NCBI GenBank assembly: GCA_013205155.1
Contig: JABMMT010000108.1
Coordinates: 1 to 6,788, forward strand
Origin: Betaproteobacteria bacterium
GTDB lineage: Bacteria > Pseudomonadota > Gammaproteobacteria > Burkholderiales > Burkholderiaceae
Direction: 5' to 3'
Length of the DNA stretch: 6,788 nucleotides
In this document: positions 1 to 6,788 of the stretch, one piece after another
Numbering within the stretch: position 1 is the first letter of the stretch
Layout of the letters: the number at the start of each line of letters is the position of its first letter
Made by a program: the position numbers and the translations under genes
The notes under the pieces: model-generated
What the model saw: the letters and a program-made list of their open reading frames with translations, nothing else
What the model was told of the DNA's origin: nothing
The model's database searches: none

Positions 1-1
1 A

Positions 2-817
2 ATTCGTTTGGTTGCAAAGATGCCAACTTTAGTGGCCATGTCTTATAAGTATTCTGTAGGACAACCATTTATCTATCCAGATAACTCACTGTCATATACT
101 GCCAACTTCATGCGCATGATGTTTGCAACTCCATGCGAAGAGTACAAAGTCAATCCAGTTTTAGTTCGCGCTCTTGACCGCATTTTTATCTTGCATGCAG
201 ACCATGAGCAAAATGCTTCTACTTCTACAGTACGTTTATGTGGATCTTCAGGCACCAATCCTTTTGCGGCGATTTCTGCTGGTATTGCTTGCCTCTGGGG
301 TCCAGCCCATGGCGGTGCAAACGAAGCTTGTTTGCAAATGCTCAATGATATTCAGGCTCAAGGCGGCGTAGATAAGATTCATGAATTCATTGCCCAGGTA
401 AAAGATAAAAACTCTAGTGTGCGTTTAATGGGCTTTGGGCATCGTGTTTATAAAAACTTTGACCCACGCGCTAAATTAATGCGTGAAACATGCTATGAGG
501 TCTTAAATGAACTAGGTCTGCAAGATGACCCATTGTTCAAGTTGGCAATGACGCTTGAGAAGATTGCCTTGGAAGATGAATACTTTGTTAGCCGCAAGCT
601 GTATCCTAATGTAGACTTCTACTCAGGTATTGTTCAGCGTGCTCTCGGTATTCCTAATGATATGTTTACCTGTGTTTTTGCTTTAGCAAGAACAGTGGGC
701 TGGATTGCGCAGTGGGAAGAAATGATTACTGATTCTGAATATAAGATTGGTCGTCCACGTCAGTTATACGTTGGCGAAACTTCACGTGAAGTGCCAAACA
801 TTTCTGTTCGAAAATAG
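2..817 (+). CDS. gltA: Citrate synthase (type II), C-terminal part, 5' end outside window
   Basis: Condenses acetyl-CoA with oxaloacetate to citrate, the entry step of the TCA cycle, in the cytoplasm. The frame is open from base 2 and the first codons read I-R-L-V-A-K-M, which is internal GltA sequence. The TTG at 8 is therefore not a start, and roughly 155 N-terminal residues are missing compared with the 427-residue E. coli enzyme. Catalytic residues are visible: His in GPAHGGANE (codon at 308), His in GFGHRVYKN (codon at 440) and Asp in NVDFYSG (codon at 614), matching E. coli His264, His305 and Asp362. LHADHEQNASTST and the end GRPRQLY are also typical. The Cys in ATPCEEY aligns with E. 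coli Cys206, which lies near the NADH site of hexameric type II enzymes, so NADH inhibition is plausible but inferred. An extra Cys in LCGSSG is unusual relative to E. coli. leuC follows after 17 nt. Confidence 0.97.
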   Translation: MRLVAKMPTLVAMSYKYSVGQPFIYPDNSLSYTANFMRMMFATPCEEYKVNPVLVRALDRIFILHADHEQNASTSTVRLCGSSGTNPFAAISAGIACLWGPAHGGANEACLQMLNDIQAQGGVDKIHEFIAQVKDKNSSVRLMGFGHRVYKNFDPRAKLMRETCYEVLNELGLQDDPLFKLAMTLEKIALEDEYFVSRKLYPNVDFYSGIVQRALGIPNDMFTCVFALARTVGWIAQWEEMITDSEYKIGRPRQLYVGETSREVPNISVRK

Positions 818-834
818 AGGTTTTAAAGCCGCTC

Positions 835-2244
835 ATGTCTCGTACTCTTTATGACAAACTGTGGGATGACCACATCATTTACTCGGAAGAGGATGGCACA
901 GCCACAATCTATATTGACCGACAGTTGCTCCACGAGGTTACTAGTCCTCAAGCATTTGAAGGTTTGAATATGGCTGGCCGTCCAGTTTGGCGGATCTCAG
1001 CTAATCTAGCGGTATCCGATCACAATGTGCCAACAACAGATCGCTCTGAAGGCATTTCTGATCCTATTTCAAAGTTACAAGTCGATACCTTAGATCAAAA
1101 CTGCGATGCATTTGGCATCACCCAATACAAAATGAACGATGCTCGTCAAGGGATTGTGCATGTGATTGGGCCAGAGCAGGGCGCCACTTTACCTGGCATG
1201 ACGGTGGTGTGTGGAGATTCTCATACGAGTACCCATGGTGCTTTTGGTGCTCTAGCTTTTGGAATTGGCACCTCTGAAGTAGAGCATGTCTTGGCAACCC
1301 AAACATTGCTCATGAAAAAGAGCAAAAATATGTTGGTACGAGTTGATGGTCGCTTGCAGCCAGGCTCTACCGCTAAAGATATAGTACTTGCTGTGATCGG
1401 CAAGATCGGTACTGCTGGCGGCACTGGCCATACTATTGAATTTGCTGGGGAAGCGATCCGGAATTTAACAATGGAGGGTCGCATGACCCTTTGCAATATG
1501 GCAATCGAAGCCGGTGCACGTGCTGGCATAGTAGCGGTTGATGAAACTACGATTGAATACATTAAAGGTCGTCCTTATACCCCGAAAGGCCCAGCTCTTC
1601 TACAGGCTATGCAGTATTGGAGAACTTTGCATTCTGATATAGATGCAAAATTTGATGCAGTAGTTGAATTACGCGCCGAAGAAATTGATCCACAAGTGAC
1701 TTGGGGCACATCACCAGAAATGGTGCTTTCAATTAGCGATCGCGTACCTGATCCAGAAAAAGAGCGTGATCCGAATAAGCGATCTGCCATGGAACGCGCT
1801 TTGGAGTATATGAACCTGATTCCAAATACTCCACTCAGCAGTATTGCAATCGATAAAGTTTTTATCGGCTCTTGTACGAATAGTCGGATTGAAGATATTC
1901 GTGCTGCTGCCAAGGTTGTTGATCGCCTTGGTAAAAAAGTTGCTGCTAATGTGAAGTTAGCCCTAGTTGTTCCTGGCTCTGGCTTGGTAAAGGCTCAAGC
2001 AGAACGCGAAGGTTTAGATCGGATTTTTAAAGCTGCTGGTTTTGAGTGGCGCGAGCCTGGATGCTCTATGTGCTTAGCAATGAATGCTGATCGTCTAGAG
2101 CCAGGAGAGCGTTGTGCGTCTACTTCGAATCGAAATTTCGAAGGGCGTCAGGGAAATGGTGGTAGAACTCATTTAGTTAGCCCAGCAATGGCAGCTGCTG
2201 CTGCGATTGAAGGTCATTTTGTCGATGTACGAAAAATTTCATAG
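835..2244 (+). CDS. leuC: 3-isopropylmalate dehydratase, large subunit
   Basis: Large subunit of the LeuCD isomerase, which converts 2-isopropylmalate to 3-isopropylmalate in leucine synthesis; cytoplasmic, aconitase superfamily. The 469 residues are close to the usual length (E. coli 466). The start MSRTLYDKLWDDH is the family N-terminus and the end IEGHFVDVRKIS is also typical. The three [4Fe-4S] ligands are present: Cys347 in FIGSCTNSRIED, and Cys410 and Cys413 in PGCSMCLAMN. CGDSHTSTHGAFG (126-138) and SNRNFEGRQG (431-440) are further substrate and core motifs. The ribosome site is weak: AGAGG at 816-820 overlaps the gltA stop but lies 14 nt from the ATG. Its partner leuD does not follow directly, because a small lipoprotein gene comes between. 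No leader peptide or attenuator is seen ahead of it. Confidence 0.98.
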   Translation: MSRTLYDKLWDDHIIYSEEDGTATIYIDRQLLHEVTSPQAFEGLNMAGRPVWRISANLAVSDHNVPTTDRSEGISDPISKLQVDTLDQNCDAFGITQYKMNDARQGIVHVIGPEQGATLPGMTVVCGDSHTSTHGAFGALAFGIGTSEVEHVLATQTLLMKKSKNMLVRVDGRLQPGSTAKDIVLAVIGKIGTAGGTGHTIEFAGEAIRNLTMEGRMTLCNMAIEAGARAGIVAVDETTIEYIKGRPYTPKGPALLQAMQYWRTLHSDIDAKFDAVVELRAEEIDPQVTWGTSPEMVLSISDRVPDPEKERDPNKRSAMERALEYMNLIPNTPLSSIAIDKVFIGSCTNSRIEDIRAAAKVVDRLGKKVAANVKLALVVPGSGLVKAQAEREGLDRIFKAAGFEWREPGCSMCLAMNADRLEPGERCASTSNRNFEGRQGNGGRTHLVSPAMAAAAAIEGHFVDVRKIS

Positions 2245-2247
2245 GAG
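2243..2247 (+). promoter_or_regulatory. Ribosome binding site fixing the GTG start of the lipoprotein gene
   Basis: AGGAG overlaps the leuC stop codon (TAG 2242-2244) and lies 7 nt before GTG 2255. This is the best Shine-Dalgarno match at any junction in the window. It favours GTG 2255 over the in-frame ATGs at 2207 and 2225, which lie inside leuC and would give an over-long region before the signal-peptide core. Confidence 0.75.
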
Positions 2248-2254
2248 CATTACT

Positions 2255-2473
2255 GTGCGCAAATTTCCTAGTATTTCCTTGATTACTCGTTTAGCTCTAG
2301 TTGGCTTTGTGGGCTTATTTATTTCGGCTTGCAGTAGCACTATGGAAGGCATGGGAAAAGATTTACAAACGATGGGTAAATCCATGGGTGGCTCGAGTTC
2401 TACCCAAAAAACTCAATCTCCATCCCAATCTCAGACTCAGGGTAAGGATGTCATTGTCACCCCTGTGAAGTAG
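2255..2473 (+). CDS. Small entericidin-like lipoprotein between leuC and leuD
   Basis: A 72-residue predicted lipoprotein starting with GTG (VRKFPSIS). Residues 1-25 form a type II signal peptide: Arg2, Lys3 and Arg12, a hydrophobic core LALVGFVGLF, then the lipobox ISAC with Cys26 as the lipidated residue. Ser at +2 (no Asp) fits sorting to the outer membrane. The mature part begins SSTMEGMGKDLQTMGKSM, which resembles entericidin A/B (a T-x-x-G-x-G-x-D-hydrophobic-Q-x-x-G pattern). It then runs into a Ser/Thr/Gln-rich tail ending VIVTPVK. Entericidins are usually under 50 residues, so the tail is an extension. The function is unknown; the EcnA/EcnB antidote/toxin pair of E. coli should not be assumed, since only one copy is present. 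It starts 10 nt after leuC, so it is probably translated from the leu message. Small lipoproteins at this position are, as I recall, common in related betaproteobacteria. Confidence 0.85.
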   Translation: MRKFPSISLITRLALVGFVGLFISACSSTMEGMGKDLQTMGKSMGGSSSTQKTQSPSQSQTQGKDVIVTPVK

Positions 2474-2505
2474 GTCAATAGCGTTCATTAAGAGTTAAAA
2501 GCATT

Positions 2506-3153
2506 ATGGAAAAATTTACGGTTTATAAAGGTTTAGTCGCTCCGCTTAACCGCGAGAACGTGGATACTGACGCAATCATTCCCAAGCAATTTCTAAAGTC
2601 AATTAAGAAAACCGGCTTTGGTCAAAATCTTTTTGACGAATGGCGTTATCTTGATCATGGCGAACCAGGTCAAGAATGCAGTACCAGACCTATTAATCCT
2701 GACTTTATCCTCAACCAAGCGCGTTATGAGGGTGCAGGTATTTTGCTAGCACGTAAGAATTTTGGTTGCGGTAGTTCTCGTGAGCATGCTCCTTGGGCCT
2801 TAGATCAATATGGTTTCAGAGCAATTATTGCTCCTAGCTTTGCAGATATCTTTTTCAATAACTGCTTTAAGAATGGCCTGCTACCGATTGTGTTGACAGA
2901 GCAGCAGGTGGATCACCTTTTTAATGAAACAATCGCTTTTAATGGATATCAGCTCACAATTGATCTAGAGGCTCAGCAGGTGGTTGCCCCTGATGGAAAA
3001 GCCTATAGCTTTGAGGTGGCTCCCTTCAGAAAGTACTGCCTAGTCAATGGCTTGGACGATATTGGCTTAACTCTGCGCCATGCAGATAAAATCAAGGCTT
3101 ATGAAGCTGAGCGCATCCTAAAAATGCCTTGGCTTACGACTCAATTGCCGTAA
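2506..3153 (+). CDS. leuD: 3-isopropylmalate dehydratase, small subunit
   Basis: Small subunit of LeuCD; it supplies the swivelling domain that completes the isomerase active site with LeuC. The family signatures are clear: NVDTDAIIPKQFLK (18-31), NFGCGSSREHAPWAL (85-99) and IIAPSFADIFFNNCFKNGLLPI (107-128). It has 215 residues against 201 in E. coli, a length common among proteobacterial LeuD proteins, and ends KMPWLTTQLP. The ATG at 2506 opens MEKFTVYKGLVAPL, the usual N-terminus. The ribosome site is weak: AAGAG at 2490-2494 is 11 nt from the ATG. It lies 32 nt after the lipoprotein stop and 22 nt before leuB. No terminator-like hairpin is seen in either gap, so co-transcription with leuC and leuB is expected. 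Confidence 0.97.
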   Translation: MEKFTVYKGLVAPLNRENVDTDAIIPKQFLKSIKKTGFGQNLFDEWRYLDHGEPGQECSTRPINPDFILNQARYEGAGILLARKNFGCGSSREHAPWALDQYGFRAIIAPSFADIFFNNCFKNGLLPIVLTEQQVDHLFNETIAFNGYQLTIDLEAQQVVAPDGKAYSFEVAPFRKYCLVNGLDDIGLTLRHADKIKAYEAERILKMPWLTTQLP

Positions 3154-3164
3154 TTTTTAGAGTT

Positions 3165-3169
3165 AAAGG
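3165..3169 (+). promoter_or_regulatory. Ribosome binding site of leuB
   Basis: AAAGG lies 6 nt before the ATG at 3176, a normal spacing. It sits inside a TAGAGTTAAAGGC stretch (3158-3170) that closely resembles the leader of leuD and, less closely, that of leuC. Confidence 0.55.
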
Positions 3170-3175
3170 CCTTTC

Positions 3176-4246
3176 ATGAAAATTGCAGTTCTACCGGGCG
3201 ACGGAATCGGCCCGGAAATCGTTGCTCAAGCCGTTCGCGTACTGACAGTACTCGGTCCAAAGTTTGATATGGAAGAAGCTCCCGTAGGTGGCGCTGCTTA
3301 TGATATTACGGGTCATCCATTGCCGCCGGCAACTTTAGAGTTAGCCAAAAAAGCAGATGCAATTTTGTTTGGCGCTGTAGGCGACTGGAAATATGACACC
3401 CTTCCACGGGAGCATCGCCCAGAGCAAGCCATTTTAGGTTTGCGTAAACACTTAGAGCTCTTTGCAAACTTTAGACCAGCTATTTGCTATCCAGAATTAA
3501 CATCAGCATCTAGTTTGAAGCCAGAAATTATTGGTGGTTTAGATATTTTGATTGTGCGCGAGCTCAATGGTGATATTTATTTTGGCCAACCTCGAGGTAT
3601 TCGTAGCTCAGAGTTGCCATTATTTAAAGGTGCACGCGAGTGCTTTGACACGATGCACTACAGTGAGCCTGAAGTAGAGCGCATTGGTCGAGTGGCATTT
3701 GAAGCAGCACGTAAGCGTGATAAGAAGGTTTGTAGCGTCGATAAGGCCAATGTACTAGAGACCTCACAACTATGGCGTGAAGTCATGATTCAGGTTGCTA
3801 AAGACTACCCAGATGTGGAGTTGTCACATATGTATGTCGATAATGCAGCAATGCAATTGGTTAAAGCACCAAAAGCATTTGACGTAGTAGTGACTGGCAA
3901 TCTTTTTGGCGACATTCTTTCTGATGAGGCTGCTATGTTGACAGGCTCTATTGGGATGCTGCCTTCAGCATCTTTAGATAAGAACAATAAAGGCCTATAT
4001 GAGCCAAGCCATGGATCTGCACCAGATATTGCTGGCAAGGGCATTGCTAATCCATTGGCTACGATTTTGTCTGCTGCGATGATGTTACGTTATTCCTTAG
4101 GAATGCCTGCACAAGCAGATCGGATAGAAAAGGCAGTCCAAAAAGTGTTAGCACAAGGCTTACGAACTGTTGATATTTATACCGAGGGAACTCAAAAAGT
4201 TTCTACTGTTCAAATGGGCGACGCTGTAGTGGCTGCCCTGTCTTAG
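3176..4246 (+). CDS. leuB: 3-isopropylmalate dehydrogenase
   Basis: Oxidatively decarboxylates 3-isopropylmalate to 2-oxoisocaproate with NAD+, the step after LeuCD; a cytoplasmic homodimer. The 356 residues match the family. Visible in order: PGDGIGPEI (7-15); substrate arginines Arg90, Arg100 and Arg128 (in RELNGDIYFGQPRG); Tyr135; Lys190 in SVDKANVLE; and metal-binding Asp222, Asp246 and Asp250 in VDNAAMQ and GNLFGDILSDEA. These fit the known Thermus LeuB residues with a constant offset in each half. HGSAPDIAGKGIANP (279-293) carries the Asp-Ile pair typical of NAD rather than NADP use. The start MKIAVLPGDG is canonical. It follows leuD by 22 nt and precedes asd by 33 AT-rich nt. Confidence 0.98.
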   Translation: MKIAVLPGDGIGPEIVAQAVRVLTVLGPKFDMEEAPVGGAAYDITGHPLPPATLELAKKADAILFGAVGDWKYDTLPREHRPEQAILGLRKHLELFANFRPAICYPELTSASSLKPEIIGGLDILIVRELNGDIYFGQPRGIRSSELPLFKGARECFDTMHYSEPEVERIGRVAFEAARKRDKKVCSVDKANVLETSQLWREVMIQVAKDYPDVELSHMYVDNAAMQLVKAPKAFDVVVTGNLFGDILSDEAAMLTGSIGMLPSASLDKNNKGLYEPSHGSAPDIAGKGIANPLATILSAAMMLRYSLGMPAQADRIEKAVQKVLAQGLRTVDIYTEGTQKVSTVQMGDAVVAALS

Positions 4247-4279
4247 TTATAAAGAATATTTAATCAATAGTTAATTATC

Positions 4280-5437
4280 ATGGCAAATACAAAAACTCCT
4301 TTAGTAGGCTTAGTTGGCTGGCGTGGCATGGTAGGTAGCGTGCTGATGGATAGAATGTTGACCGAAAAAGATTTTGACCTCATCGAGCCTGTATTTTTTA
4401 GCACTAGTCAGGCAGGCGGACAGGTGCCGTTGCTAAATGGTCAAAAAGTGACCAAGAGCGAAAGTACATTACAAGATGCAAATGATATTAAAGCCTTGTC
4501 GCGTTGCGATATTGTTTTGACGTGTCAAGGTGGCGATTACACCAATGAGGTTTTTCCAAAACTGCGCGCTGCAGCTTGGAGTGGCCATTGGATTGATGCT
4601 GCTAGTGCATTGCGCATGAAGGATGAGGCAATATTAGTCTTAGACCCAATAAACCGTCCCCTGATTGATAAAGCTTTGGCTGCAGGTGGAAAGAATTGGA
4701 TCGGCGCTAATTGCACCGTGAGCTTGATGATGATGGCAATGGGCGGCTTAGTAAAAGCGGATTTAGTGGAATGGATCAGCGCTATGACATACCAAGCGGC
4801 GTCTGGTGCTGGTGCCCAAAATATGCGTGAATTACTCCTGCAAATGGGGGCCTTGCATGATAGTGTGGCAACCGAGTTGGCAGATCCATCTTCATGGATT
4901 TTAGATATTGATCGCAAGGTGACTGAAGTATTACGTTCGTCTGATTTTCCGAAGAAGAATTTTCGTAATACAGCCTTGGCTGGTAGCTTAATTCCTTGGA
5001 TTGATGTCCCTGTAGAGCACGGTCAAACTAAAGAAGAGTGGAAAGGTGGATCAGAGTTCAATAAGATCCTCGGTCGTCCTGGATTTCGCTCGCCAGGAAG
5101 CATTCCCGTTGATGGTTTATGCGTCCGTGTTGGTGCTATGCGTTGTCACTCTCAAGGTTTGACAGTGAAGCTGAAAAAGGATGTTCCCATAAAGGAAATT
5201 GAAGCCATACTTGCCAATGACAACCAGTGGGTCAAAGTAGTCCCTAATGAGCGCGAAGCTACCGAGCGTGATTTATCTCCAGCCGCAGTCAGCGGCACTT
5301 TGAGAGTGCCTATTGGGCGTTTGCATAAATTGGCAATGGGCCCTGAATATTTAGGCGCATTTACTGTTGGTGATCAACTCTTATGGGGTGCTGCAGAGCC
5401 ATTACGTCGTATGCTCAGAATTCTGCTTGAACATTAA
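4280..5437 (+). CDS. asd: Aspartate-semialdehyde dehydrogenase
   Basis: Reduces aspartyl-4-phosphate to aspartate semialdehyde with NADPH, the branch point to lysine and diaminopimelate, threonine and methionine; a cytoplasmic homodimer. It is 385 residues, somewhat longer than E. coli Asd (367). Motifs: nucleotide-binding VGWRGMVGSVLMDRM (12-26), FFSTSQAGG (39-47), CQGGDYTNE (82-90), the nucleophile Cys145 in GANCTVSLMMMAMGGL, TYQAASGAGAQNMREL (170-185), and Arg283 and His290 in VRVGAMRCHSQ, equivalent to E. coli Arg267 and His274. It is therefore the Gram-negative-type enzyme with the full catalytic set. The start MANTKTPLVG matches the expected distance to the GWRGMVG loop, but no good Shine-Dalgarno precedes it. 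Its stop TAA shares its last base with the ATG of the next gene. asd next to leuB is a common proteobacterial arrangement. Confidence 0.98.
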   Translation: MANTKTPLVGLVGWRGMVGSVLMDRMLTEKDFDLIEPVFFSTSQAGGQVPLLNGQKVTKSESTLQDANDIKALSRCDIVLTCQGGDYTNEVFPKLRAAAWSGHWIDAASALRMKDEAILVLDPINRPLIDKALAAGGKNWIGANCTVSLMMMAMGGLVKADLVEWISAMTYQAASGAGAQNMRELLLQMGALHDSVATELADPSSWILDIDRKVTEVLRSSDFPKKNFRNTALAGSLIPWIDVPVEHGQTKEEWKGGSEFNKILGRPGFRSPGSIPVDGLCVRVGAMRCHSQGLTVKLKKDVPIKEIEAILANDNQWVKVVPNEREATERDLSPAAVSGTLRVPIGRLHKLAMGPEYLGAFTVGDQLLWGAAEPLRRMLRILLEH

Positions 5438-5439
5438 TG
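5435..5439 (+). promoter_or_regulatory. TAATG stop/start overlap between asd and the fimV-like gene
   Basis: The asd stop TAA (5435-5437) and the next ATG (5437-5439) share one base. A TGA in the downstream frame at 5428-5430 rules out any earlier start, and the next in-frame ATG is codon 65, beyond the signal peptide. With no clear Shine-Dalgarno ahead of the ATG, translation by reinitiation or coupling to asd is likely (inference). Confidence 0.7.
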
Positions 5440-6788
5440 CCGCGTCCAAGTCAACTCAGCGTTATTAAGGCACTTTGCTTTGTCTTGCTGAGTTGGTCTT
5501 GCGCTGCTTGGGCACTTTCTTTAGGCTCGCCACAACTACTCTCTAAATCAGGTGAGCCACTCCGGGTTGAAATTCCGATTCGGCTTGCTGCCGATGAAGA
5601 GGCTGCTCTAGCTAGCCTAAAAGCAGCGATGCCTCCAAAGGAGGTGTTTGAACGCTTAGGCATTTCACAAAAGATATTAGAGCTCAATCCCCAGGTGATG
5701 GTGTATCGCAATCTTCAAGAGCGATTAATGGTTCTGGTGGAGACAGTCAATCCAGTTCCCATTGGCGATGACCCCTTTTTAGATTTGCTAATCATTCTGA
5801 ATTGGTCGAGCGGTAGGTTGACTAAAACTTTTACCTTGCTATTAGGCGATGTTCAGAAAGTGCTGGTCAAGCCTGGACAAACACTTTCTGAAATTGCTGC
5901 ATTGATGGCGCCTCAACTAGATGGTGCTACCCTAGATCAAACAATGATGGCATTGTTTAAAGCAAATCCAGATGCTTTTGCAAGCGGTAGCATTAATCTT
6001 TTAGCTGCTGGGGCTGAGTTGAATAAGCCAAGTCAAGCTTTGCTGCGCTCAATCAGTCCTGCTGAAGCAAATCAGTTTGTAGCAGAGGCTAATGAGCAAT
6101 GGCGCGAGTCTAAGACAGGTGAAGCAAAGGCAGATGCCAGTTCAAAAGGTGGTTCTTCCACATCCGATGAATCACCCCAAAAAGATCGTCTGAAGATTGG
6201 CTCTAGTGCTGATAGTGGCGACGAAGAAAAACGTTTCTCTGAGGAATTGGTTGCGCAAGAAAAGGCGCTTGACCAAGCCAAATCAAGGGTAGCCGAATTA
6301 GAAAAGAATATTGCAGACTTACAACGCCTGCTGGAAAAAACGAAGGAAAAGAAAGCAGTCGACAATAACTTTGGACTTGGCGGATTGGCCCCTGCTATTT
6401 TAGCTATTGGTCTGATGGTCTTGATCGGTTTAGTACTTTGGGCATTGGCTCGTAACGCCCGTCGTTCAGAGAAGATAGATTTTATTGAGCCAGGACGCAT
6501 GCCAGAAAGAAAAGAGCCAAATGTCCCGCAGGGAATGCCAGAGCGTGCTAAAGCAATATTGGCTAGCATCGATCTTGACTTGTCAAAGCCTACTGAGCAG
6601 ACTTTCAATCCACTCTTGGATGCCTTGAGGGTGAAGCTAAATCTGGCCCGTGCCTATATCACCATCGAAGATTTTTCAGCCGCTAAGAAATCCCTTGAAG
6701 AAATTTTACGTGTGAGCAATTCTGTAGACCCAGCGATCACGATTGAGGCGCAAGGATTGCTATCGGAACTGACTCAGCGTAAGGTCTG
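5437..6788 (+). CDS. fimV: FimV-like inner-membrane protein with LysM-type region, 3' end outside window
   Basis: Open for 450 codons with no stop before the right edge. Layout: signal peptide 1-26 (hydrophobic core, likely cut after AWA); a periplasmic N-terminal domain from about 27 to 137 beginning LSLGSPQLLSKSGEPL, as in FimV; a LysM-like FimV core at 142-198 (VLVKPGQTLSEIA, then ALFKANPDAF and SINLLAAGAEL); a Ser/Lys/Asp-rich linker around 222-265; a heptad-like coiled coil at about 266-308; one transmembrane segment at about 316-338 followed by basic ARNARR; then a cytoplasmic linker. A FimV-type C-terminal repeat LNLARAYITIEDFSAAKK starts near residue 401. FimV/HubP proteins bind peptidoglycan and organise type IV pilus, secretion or polar assemblies. 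The C-terminal motif is already nearly complete, so the whole protein may be only slightly over 450 residues, about half of the 919 in P. aeruginosa FimV. Its exact role here is unknown. Confidence 0.88.
   Translation, partial: MPRPSQLSVIKALCFVLLSWSCAAWALSLGSPQLLSKSGEPLRVEIPIRLAADEEAALASLKAAMPPKEVFERLGISQKILELNPQVMVYRNLQERLMVLVETVNPVPIGDDPFLDLLIILNWSSGRLTKTFTLLLGDVQKVLVKPGQTLSEIAALMAPQLDGATLDQTMMALFKANPDAFASGSINLLAAGAELNKPSQALLRSISPAEANQFVAEANEQWRESKTGEAKADASSKGGSSTSDESPQKDRLKIGSSADSGDEEKRFSEELVAQEKALDQAKSRVAELEKNIADLQRLLEKTKEKKAVDNNFGLGGLAPAILAIGLMVLIGLVLWALARNARRSEKIDFIEPGRMPERKEPNVPQGMPERAKAILASIDLDLSKPTEQTFNPLLDALRVKLNLARAYITIEDFSAAKKSLEEILRVSNSVDPAITIEAQGLLSELTQRKV

Noticed and set aside
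8..10. TTG at 8 as a start of gltA
   Set aside because: The frame stays open to the left edge, and the residues before and after it match internal citrate synthase sequence, so this is a gene cut by the window edge.
1575..1913. Reverse-strand open frame inside leuC (and similar ones at 1221-1562, 4537-4917 and 5451-5711)
   Set aside because: Each lies opposite a well-conserved gene, has no recognisable domain and no separate regulatory context.
2123..2143. Inverted repeat CTTCGAA / TTCGAAG with a 7-nt spacer
   Set aside because: It falls in codons for the conserved LeuC motif SNRNFEG, and the stem has no T-run after it. Most likely a by-product of coding sequence, not a terminator or operator.
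2207..2254. Upstream ATG starts (2207, 2225) for the lipoprotein gene, overlapping leuC
   Set aside because: They would add 10 to 16 residues before the signal peptide, have no good ribosome site, and AGGAG at 2243-2247 is ideally spaced for GTG 2255.
4248..4253. TATAAA as a -10 promoter element for asd
   Set aside because: No acceptable -35 hexamer is found 16 to 18 nt upstream, and in an AT-rich gap such a match is expected by chance.
6072..6608. Reverse-strand open frame of 178 codons inside the fimV-like gene
   Set aside because: Its product is Ser/Ala/Arg-rich with no recognisable domain, while the + strand frame has clear FimV features through the same region. It is an antisense shadow.

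Overview
The window looks like ordinary core chromosome of a betaproteobacterium, most likely Burkholderiales and plausibly a Polynucleobacter-type genome. I base this on the gene order (gltA, leuC, a small entericidin-like lipoprotein, leuD, leuB, asd, a fimV-like gene), the moderate, fairly AT-leaning base composition, and the protein sequences themselves. The genus is inferred from memory of synteny and was not tested by a search. I see no mobile element, tRNA, rRNA, CRISPR array, prophage or defence gene.

Layout, all on the + strand: the 3' part of gltA (citrate synthase, cut by the left edge) ends at 817. Then follow leuC (835-2244), a 72-residue lipoprotein gene starting at GTG 2255 (ends 2473), leuD (2506-3153), leuB (3176-4246), asd (4280-5437) and a fimV-like gene that begins at 5437 and runs off the right edge without a stop. 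Gaps are 17, 10, 32, 22, 33 and -1 nt. No gap holds a convincing terminator or promoter, so the simplest reading is one long transcript entering from upstream and leaving downstream. No stretch above 300 bases lacks a gene; the last 1.35 kb is one open frame.

Functionally, LeuC and LeuD form isopropylmalate isomerase and LeuB is the next enzyme of leucine synthesis. Asd makes aspartate semialdehyde for lysine, threonine, methionine and diaminopimelate. GltA feeds acetyl-CoA into the TCA cycle. Two envelope genes sit among the metabolic ones: an outer-membrane-type lipoprotein splitting leuC from leuD, and a FimV-like inner-membrane protein with a peptidoglycan-binding LysM-like region whose start codon overlaps the asd stop. 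I found no undescribed system. The points worth a second look are the embedded lipoprotein, the similar leaders in front of leuC, leuD and leuB, and the asd/fimV overlap.
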